The notes under the pieces were generated by a model. That model saw nothing but the letters and a program-made list of their open reading frames with translations, was not told the DNA's origin and did no database searches. A stretch of DNA of 64,000 nucleotides from Enoplolaimus lenunculus (Eukaryota; Nematoda; Enoplea; Enoplida; Thoracostomopsidae). The stretch's first letter is position 1. The number at the start of each line of letters is the position of its first letter. Below, in pieces: positions 56,996-64,000 of the stretch. The stretch spans positions 115,356 to 179,355 of the forward strand of contig JASANG010003051.1 in the NCBI GenBank assembly GCA_030248215.1, read 5' to 3'. The position numbers and the translations under genes are program-made.

Positions 56996-57302
56996 TTAAG
57001 CTTTAAGCATTATCTTGAGAATTTGGCCGATATCAGATACAACTGTGCAAAACAAAGTTGTAGTTTTCGAACTATAATAGATGCAATATCGTTTCAGCGT
57101 GTTTAACTGGTTGGTAACATAGAAATCTCGACCTTTGTATACATAAGGGCCGTAACAGTAGCATAAACATATTCCTAAATCCTCCTGAGTGACAAAGCCC
57201 GATTTTAAAAAATGTAGACACGAATAAAAAATTTTCTCAGAAAAGGTAATATATAAAAACACGATGGTAGCGCTCAAATTAGGGATTCACTTACCTTTTC
57301 AG

Positions 57303-57379
57303 CCTGCCCCTCTGGTTGGACTCTTGCGTCGAATAATATTTGTTATGCGAAGTTTCAAAACGGAAATGCTTACTATAAG
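57303..57379 (+). CDS. truncated CTLD exon of the plus-strand gene
   Basis: Acceptor TTACCTTTTCAG, phase 1, then CPSGWTLASNNICYAKF and QNGNAYYK. This is the CPxGW...CY opening of the CTLD family, on the opposite strand to genes A and B. Similarity stops where the 2.7-kb repeat begins (57374), and the rest of the domain is not found after the repeat pair (62.7 kb). The gene is therefore probably disrupted, unless the assembly is wrong here. Confidence 0.62.
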
Positions 57380-60086
57380 TCAGAAAGTTATGGGACGCCG
57401 CCTACCCTCGGCAACTTTCTGCTTATGCGAGATAAGTTAGATCGAACACGGCGAATCCTGCTAAGCCCGTGACTGGGGTAGGTCTACCAGGTGGTCACGA
57501 CATATAGAGAGTTACGAGGATCCGACCAATACGCAACACCTCTCAGCTCAACGTTTGCCAAGCCACACATGGACTTGGGAATTAGCGACTTCGCCCAGCC
57601 CCATGACCGCTTTGCTAAAGCTAGGAATTTCAGCCAAACGCCCTAAGCCTAAGCGTCCTAGCAAGCTACCAATTCTCAAAATCGCACACCCAGCTTGACA
57701 GCGTTGCTCCGCGAAACGCTGCATCGGACCTGACTAGAATAATCCATATCGCCTGCATAGGCGACGCCGAAATATATGCTTAGCGAAACCGTGCGAGCAG
57801 GATAACAATCTGCGAGCACTTTTGGGATAAAACTACGAAATTAAAATTAACTGCTCAGAATCCACAAATCTTGCTATATCTTAAACTACACACTCAATTA
57901 GGATAAAACTTCAAACCCTGAATCCGATTCCGTACATATAGCGCAAAATTTAGGCCGGCTCACGAATTCATTTCACATTGTTTGGCTAAAACATATATGT
58001 ACTAATTCAAGACTCACTCAGTTCAATACCGACACGCACAAAATCTGCAGGTCCGAGTAAAACTGCTTAACGATTCACAAACCTGCAGGTGACTAAAACC
58101 ACTTGAGCAAGAGAGATACGAAAAATGCGGGTCGACCCATGAGGAGCTTACGTGTAGTAGACTAAGATGCTCAGACCCAAAACAGGAAAACGAGAGCTTA
58201 GGCCTAAGACAGAGAGCAAGATGATGATGCGCATCGGATTGAAAGAACTAAGACGAAAAATACTTAAGGTGCGAAAGCGTCGCAGGGTAAACTAAGCTGG
58301 ATCCCCACCATGCGGGTGGATCACCTAGGCCTATGCGGGGTGAAAACAATACATAGTAACGCCTGAGTATAGCAGCTCACTATACTCTCCGAAATTTATT
58401 AGTACGAAAACAAATACTTAACTCACAAAAATTAATTATAACTAACAAATCCAATATACCTGTAACCATAATCCTAAGATTTACCTGATCCTCCGCTAGG
58501 TTTTTAGCTTGCAATGCATCCAGTTCTGCCTGAATGTCCGGTGTCGGCTGACCAACGGTCCACCGATAACCGGCGGTTGACGGCTTAAACGCCTCAGCTT
58601 GAGGGTTTAGCGGAGATGACTGTTTTGAGGTGTCCGAGTCCATAATTTACGTTAATTAAACTAATTGGCACTAATTTTATGTGGCTAACGACAGCACTGA
58701 AACTTATGCAAGTAATAATTAGACCAAGCTTTAACTTGCAATAGGGCTAGCTTTTCCAGAGCGCACACTAACTTATACAAAGCCAAGATGTAACTCCAAG
58801 TTAGAATAAAATGCAATCTTACCACAATTTCTGGTATTTCATGCGACGGGCACGGAAGTGGCCGAGCATGCGGATTGTCCCAAGTCACGCCCTGCCAAAA
58901 AGGAGACTCAGCCGCTGTCCAATTGCACCAGTCAAGGCCCGTAGTCCATGACCAACCTACCCGGAGCTGCGGGAGGTGTGCTTGTTTAAACCTATGTGCC
59001 ATGCAAATTCTCTAAATTGTAAAACGGAAATCTTGCTATAAGTTTACTTATTTTCGCAAGTGCAACCCAAAACTCAGAAAAACAAGACCCGAAATCTGAA
59101 CTCTTCAAGAAACTCTCTTAACAACAATGCCAGCGGCTGAGATCCAAGAACACTTTTTCCAAAAATCTTATTCCCGGCTATTTTGCATAACCGGTTATTG
59201 TTAAAATTATTTCAAACTACCCAAATTTCCACAAAGAGAATAAAAACAACCAAAAACATATATACCATATTCAAATTTTACCATATTACTCAACTTCGCC
59301 ATACTCAATCCGCGGACAAAGCCAAAAACAATACACAACATTATTCAACTATTAGCTAGCCTGTAATCTTGACACTCGCATTTTGATATATCGTATAAGT
59401 TTTCAGGACCCAAAATACATTATTTCAGACGGAATTTAGGGATTTTAGACTCGTTTTATAAAATCCTGCAAGTTTCGAACCCTATTACTAAGTTTTACAA
59501 TGATTGAAACTGAATTAAGCCAAATTCAGACAATTATTGAATTTCACAAAATTCAAACATTTTGTAAGTTAGATTTCTGACCCAAAAACAGTTGTACTAG
59601 ACTTGAAATGAGTCAATACCGACTATTCACGATTGTTTTCAAACTTTTCAAGCTATGGGAGCACCCACAGCTCACCCGGAACGGATTTACAAAGTCTGTG
59701 CATTTCTACGAGTTATATCGATTTCCAGACCTGTGCACATGAGCATACAGCAACCCTCCAGAGCTCCGAGACTTCAAGGGCTGCCCATTACGGCTCAGAA
59801 TCTTCCGAATCAAAGCTCCGCTAGCTGGCGTGAGCTTGCACGGGATCCTCTCGCTCCAGATATTATCATTAACATTTTCGTGCAGCCCGAAAGCTCACAC
59901 ATTCCCTCAAAAATGTGATCCCAGCTATTATCCGCCTAAATTCTGCTAGAATTTAGAGGCGCTGGGTGCAATGACATCTGTACATCCCCCAACCAAACCA
60001 CAAAAACAACACTAAAACATAAAAATATAAAACAAATAAAAAAAACAAAAAAAAAAAAAAAAAAAAAAAATAAAAAAAAAAAAAAT
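57374..60086. repeat. 2.7-kb repeat unit, copy 1, with A-rich tail
   Basis: Starts TATAAGTCAGAAAGTTATGG, where CAGAAAGTT...AACTTTCTG forms a hairpin. Its last ~90 bases (60000-60086) are A-rich, with long A-runs. Minus frames at 58824-59002 (LPQLRVGWSWTTGLDW, then ...HEIPEIV) and 58487-58643 (MDSDTSKQSSPLNPQAEAF, then ...AKNLAEDQ) each end at a GTAA donor-like site and are preserved in copy 2. Family unknown. Confidence 0.7.
58487..59002 (-). CDS. two conserved small frames in repeat copy 1
   Basis: 58824-59002 encodes about 60 residues opening MAHRFKQAHLPQLRVGWSW; 58487-58643 encodes 52 residues opening MDSDTSKQSSPLNPQAE. Both end at GTAA donor-like sites. Copy 2 (61541-61717, 61202-61358) keeps both with very few replacements. 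No family was recognised; they may be exons of a repeat-borne gene. Confidence 0.35.
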
Positions 60087-62696
60087 TATAAGTCAGAAAG
60101 TTATGGGACGCCGCCTACCCTCGGCAACTTTCTGCTTATGCGAGATAAGTTAGATCGAACACGGCGAATCCTGCTAAGCCCGTGACTGGGGTAGGTCTAC
60201 CAGGTGGTCACGACATATAGAGAGTTACGAGGATCCGACCAATACGCAACACCTCTCAGCTCAACGTTTGCCAAGCCACACATGGACTTGGGAATTAGCG
60301 ACTTCGCCCAGCCCCATGACCGCTTTGCTAAAGCTAGGAATTTCAGCCAAACGCCCTAAGCCTAAGCGTCCTAGCAAGCTACCAATTCCCAAAATCGCAC
60401 ACCCAGCTTGACAGCGTTGCTCCGCGAAACGCTGCATCGGACCTGACTAGAATAATCCATATCGCCTGCATAGGCGACGCCGAAATATATGCTTAGCGAA
60501 ACCGTGCGAGCAGGATAACAATCTGCGAGCACTTTAGGGATAAAACTGCGAAATTAAAATTAACTGCTCAAAATCCACAAATCTTGCTATATCTTAAACT
60601 ACACACTCAATTAGGATAAAACTTCAAACCCTGAATCCGATTCCATACATATAACGCAAAATTTAGGCCGGCTCACGAATTCATTTCACATTGTTTGGCT
60701 AAAACATATATATATTAATTCAAGACTCACTCCGTTCAATACCGACACGCACGAAATCTGCAGGTCCGAGTAAAACTGCTTAACGATTCACAAACCTGCA
60801 GGTGACTAAAACCACTCGAGTAAGAGAGATACGAAAAATGCGGGTCGACCCATGAGAAACTTACGCGTAGTAGACCAAGATGCTCAGACCCAAAACAGGA
60901 AAACGATAGCTTAAGCCTAAGACAGAGAGCAAGATGATGATGCGCATCGGATTGAAAGAACTAAGACGGAAAATACTTAAGGTGCGAAAGCGTCGCAGGG
61001 TAAACTAAGCTGGATCCCCACCATGCGGGTGGATCACCTAGGCCTATGCGGGGTGAAAACAATAAACAGTAACGCCTGAGTATAGCAGCTCACTATACTC
61101 TCCGAAATTTATTAGTACGAAAACAAATACTTAACTCACAAGAAAAATAATTATAGCCAACAAACTCCATATACCTTTAACATTGACCCTATGATTTACC
61201 TGATCCTCCGCTAGGTTTTTAGCTTGCAATGCATCCAGTTCTGCCTGAATGTCCGGTGTCGGCTGACCAACGGTCCACCGATAACCGGAGGTTGACGGCT
61301 TAAACGCCTCAGCTTGAGGGTTTAGCGGAGATGACTGTTTTGAGGTGTCCGAGTCCATAATTTACTTTAATTAAACTAATTGGCACTAATTTTAGGTGGC
61401 TAACGACAGCACTGAAACTTATGCAAGTAATAGTTAGACCAAGCTTTAACTTGCAATAGGGCTAGCTTTTCCAGAGCGCACACTAACTTATACAAAGCCA
61501 AGATGTAACTCCAAGTTAGAATAAAATGCAATCTTACCACAATTTCTGGTATTTCATGCGACGGGCACGGAAGTGGCCGAGCATGCGGATTGTCCCGAGT
61601 CACGCCCTGCCAGAAAGGAGACTCAGCCGCTGTCCAATTGCACCAGTCAAGGCCTGTAGTCCATGACCAACCTACCCGGAGCTGCGGGAGGTGTGCTTGC
61701 TTAAACCTATATGCCATACTGATTTCCGAAGTTATAGAGCGTGGATCTCACTACAATTCTACTTATTTTCACTAATGCAAACCGAAAACACAAGAAAACT
61801 CACAAATTAACCACTTATTCGAAAAACAACCACTATGATAATCTCAAACTCAGCGGCTGAGTTCAAAACAGGCAAGAAAATCTAACGCCGGCTATTTTGC
61901 ATAACCGGTTATAAAAACAGGAAAACTCAAAACTAATGATTTCCACCGCTAGAACAACCAATCAACGTGAAAACAAACACAATAATATTCAAATTCCACT
62001 ATTTTTACCATGCCTCCATTCCGCGAAACAAGCCAACTTCTTTACAACATTATTCAGTAGCTAGCTAAACATTTTTAAAATCACAAAAATACATCTAACC
62101 GTCGTATACGCTTTCCAAGCCCAGAATACGTCAAATCAGATAGAATTTGAGGGTTTTAGACCCGTTTTATAAAATTCAGCAGGTTTCGAACCCTATTACT
62201 AAGTTTCACGATGATCGAAACTGAATTAAGCCAAATTCAGACAATTATTGAATTTCACAAAATTCAAACATTTTGTAAGTTAGATTTTTGACCCGAAAAC
62301 AGTTGTACTAGACTTGAAATGAGTCAATACCGACTATTCACGATTGTTTTCAAACTTTTCAAGCTATGGGAGCACCCACAGCTCACCCGGAACGGATTTA
62401 CAAAGTCTGTGCATTTCTACGAGTTATATCGATTTCCAGACCTGTGCACATGAGCATACAGCAACCCTCCAGAGCTCCGAGACTTCAAGGGCTGCCCATT
62501 ACGGCTCAGAATCTTCCGAATCAAAGCTCCGCTAGCTGGCGTGAGCTTGCACGGGATCCTCTCGCTCCAGATATTATCATTACAATCTCCGTGCAGCCCG
62601 AAAGCTCACACATTCCCTCAAAAATGTGATCCCAGCTATTATCCACCTAAATTCTGCTAGAATTTAGAGGCGCTGGGTGCAATGACATCTGTACAG
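60087..62696. repeat. 2.6-kb repeat unit, copy 2
   Basis: Head-to-tail with copy 1 and lacking its A-rich tail; both end in GCAATGACATCTGTACA. Most of the unit is ~97 percent identical to copy 1 by eye, but 61725-62160 against 59010-59460 is strongly diverged, while the following ~530 bases are again nearly identical. Confidence 0.75.
61202..61717 (-). CDS. two conserved small frames in repeat copy 2
   Basis: Counterparts of the copy 1 frames. Visible replacements include H to Y, W to R and A to S. The open frames and GTAA sites are kept, which may be recent descent rather than selection. Confidence 0.35.
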
Positions 62697-63560
62697 AAAA
62701 CCAGTAACATTATACAAGTAAAATTACACAAATAATTTACATTCGTATACCAGTACTTAAGAAATTCACCATAAATTAACCTGCTAGTCACTAATATGAG
62801 ACTTTTCCGCACAATAACGTCTTAACCGTGATATAAAAGGTCATCTCGTAACATATTAGATCCGACCATCATCGTATACCTTGTAATCACCTTACGCTAC
62901 TCTATCACACTTCATTTTCATTCAATTCACCAGCAATTTCCAATTAACACAACCAGCATCCATATCCTAATTATTTAAGGGCGGCCATTTGAGTTATTTT
63001 TACGTCGTTGTCATATCATCCAGCTGGATTATGAACACGCCATTTCCATCATTCCATATTACGTATTACAACGAGTTTTTGAGCCAATTATTATGATAAA
63101 TTGTTAGCACGCCATACTCAGTCCCGATATGTTTGTTTTTACTCGAATATTATGAAATGTCTAATAACACTAACAAATCGATTATGCACGATATTATTAT
63201 GTATTTGGTTATTATCAAGTAAAGCTCTATTTGATATAATAATACAACGTCATTTATGGTTGAAATACCAATATTCCGAATCTTATTTTCAATGACCAAA
63301 TTACGATATAAAAATGTTTGTAATAAAAATAGACAAGTCACTATTGATAAGAGCACTAGTTTGAGCAGTAATAAACAAATAATGCTAGTAGCCACTAGTA
63401 TTATGACGAGTGAAATAGACTAGTTGAAATCAGGCACCTACCATAGGCTAAAGCCATAAAGGAATGGCCATATATAAAAAAAACAATGTCATGGATTATG
63501 ATTATTATTATCACTATTAATTGCATAAGATTGTCAAGGTTAACAAAAATCGTCACTATT
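62697..63560. other. no gene recognised
   Basis: Strongly AT-rich, with only short chance frames. Confidence 0.4.
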
Positions 63561-63631
63561 GATAGATTGCTCTCACACTAAAATTACGATCACAATTGCT
63601 ATTCAAAGAACCGATCATCAACACCGATGTA

Positions 63632-64000
63632 TTACAGTCGATATCGTATTCGCATGTCCGGCATCCCCTGCTTGCTCCGCCTCCCAATTGAGTCCCTCCG
63701 TATACGGATGTGCTTGCGAGAAGATATGTCGAATCGTTCGTGGCCATAACTCGCCATTATCCACAGAATCGCCTCCGGAGGTTGAAGTGCGTCGTTCGGC
63801 GAAACCACGTCGATATCGTCGTGCACCTCGTCACGTAGAATTGATGTTATCTGGTGGCACATCGTTTGGTACATACGCATGAAATGTCTATTCATTGCCA
63901 CCATATTCGCTGTGGAAGCTACCACCTGCTGATCCAGCTGCACCAATAATCGTTTCGCCATTCTTACGTGTTGGTTAGCTTCCAACGCACGTCGACAGGC
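63632..64000 (-). CDS. unidentified open frame running off the window edge
   Basis: Open from the window edge to a TAA at 63632-63634, about 122 codons. Includes RMAKRLLVQLDQQVVASTAN, RMYQTMCHQITSILRDEV and an arginine-rich end. It is probably helical or coiled-coil in the first half. It is much more GC-rich than its surroundings, supporting a real coding region, either host or transposon. No family was recognised and the N-terminus is outside the window. Confidence 0.45.
   Translation of the reverse strand, partial: ACRRALEANQHVRMAKRLLVQLDQQVVASTANMVAMNRHFMRMYQTMCHQITSILRDEVHDDIDVVSPNDALQPPEAILWIMASYGHERFDISSRKHIRIRRDSIGRRSKQGMPDMRIRYRL

Noticed and set aside
57374-62696. A Helitron, or a pair of LTRs
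   Set aside because: The terminal hairpin and tandem layout fit loosely, but TC/CTRR ends, clean LTR ends and target duplications were not found.

Overview
The window is AT-rich, intron-rich animal DNA crowded with small repeats. The best guess is a nematode. Degenerate TTAGGC arrays (the nematode telomere repeat) lie inside many dispersed elements, and the main genes encode secreted C-type-lectin-like (CTLD) plus von Willebrand A (vWA) proteins, an architecture common in nematode clec families. No rRNA gene, complete tRNA gene or CRISPR array was seen.

Layout. (1) 0-9 kb: small inverted-repeat elements, a frameshifted IMPACT/YIH1-like coding block (4.0-4.7 kb, minus), and a pair of ~690-bp direct repeats around a broken gag-like frame (4.7-7.7 kb), probably an old LTR element. 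(2) 10-31.9 kb: gene A, minus strand, nine exons: signal peptide, two CTLD exons, a three-exon vWA domain, a third CTLD and a C-terminal tail. All phases agree (2184 nt, 727 codons plus stop). Its largest intron holds, on the opposite strand, five exons of EMC2 (22.5-25.3 kb) and a ~296-bp tandem array (20.3-21.9 kb). (3) 34.6-48.7 kb: gene B, minus strand, a tandem paralogue with its own signal-peptide exon, two CTLD exons and the vWA exons. It has no recognisable third CTLD or tail, and a compositionally distinct ~5.9-kb block (40.57-46.4 kb) sits in one intron. (4) 49-55 kb: mostly repeats, many carrying TTAGGC tracts. (5) 55.6-57.4 kb: a plus-strand signal-peptide exon and the start of a CTLD exon, cut by a 2.6-2.7-kb repeat present as two head-to-tail copies (57.4-62.7 kb). 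(6) 63.6-64.0 kb: an unidentified minus-strand open frame running off the edge.

The CTLD and most vWA boundaries are phase-1 introns, so these domains can be duplicated or dropped without breaking the frame. Several exons are nearly identical between genes A and B while the introns have diverged. Two repeat families stand out: a TTAA-flanked element with piggyBac-like ends and an internal tRNA-like segment (A-box and B-box), which also forms the tandem array; and a terminal-inverted-repeat family, one copy with a perfect 8-bp target duplication, whose internal sequence is telomere-like.

All gene models are by-eye splicing from reading frame, splice sites and paralogue comparison. No search or alignment was run, so identities are eye estimates.
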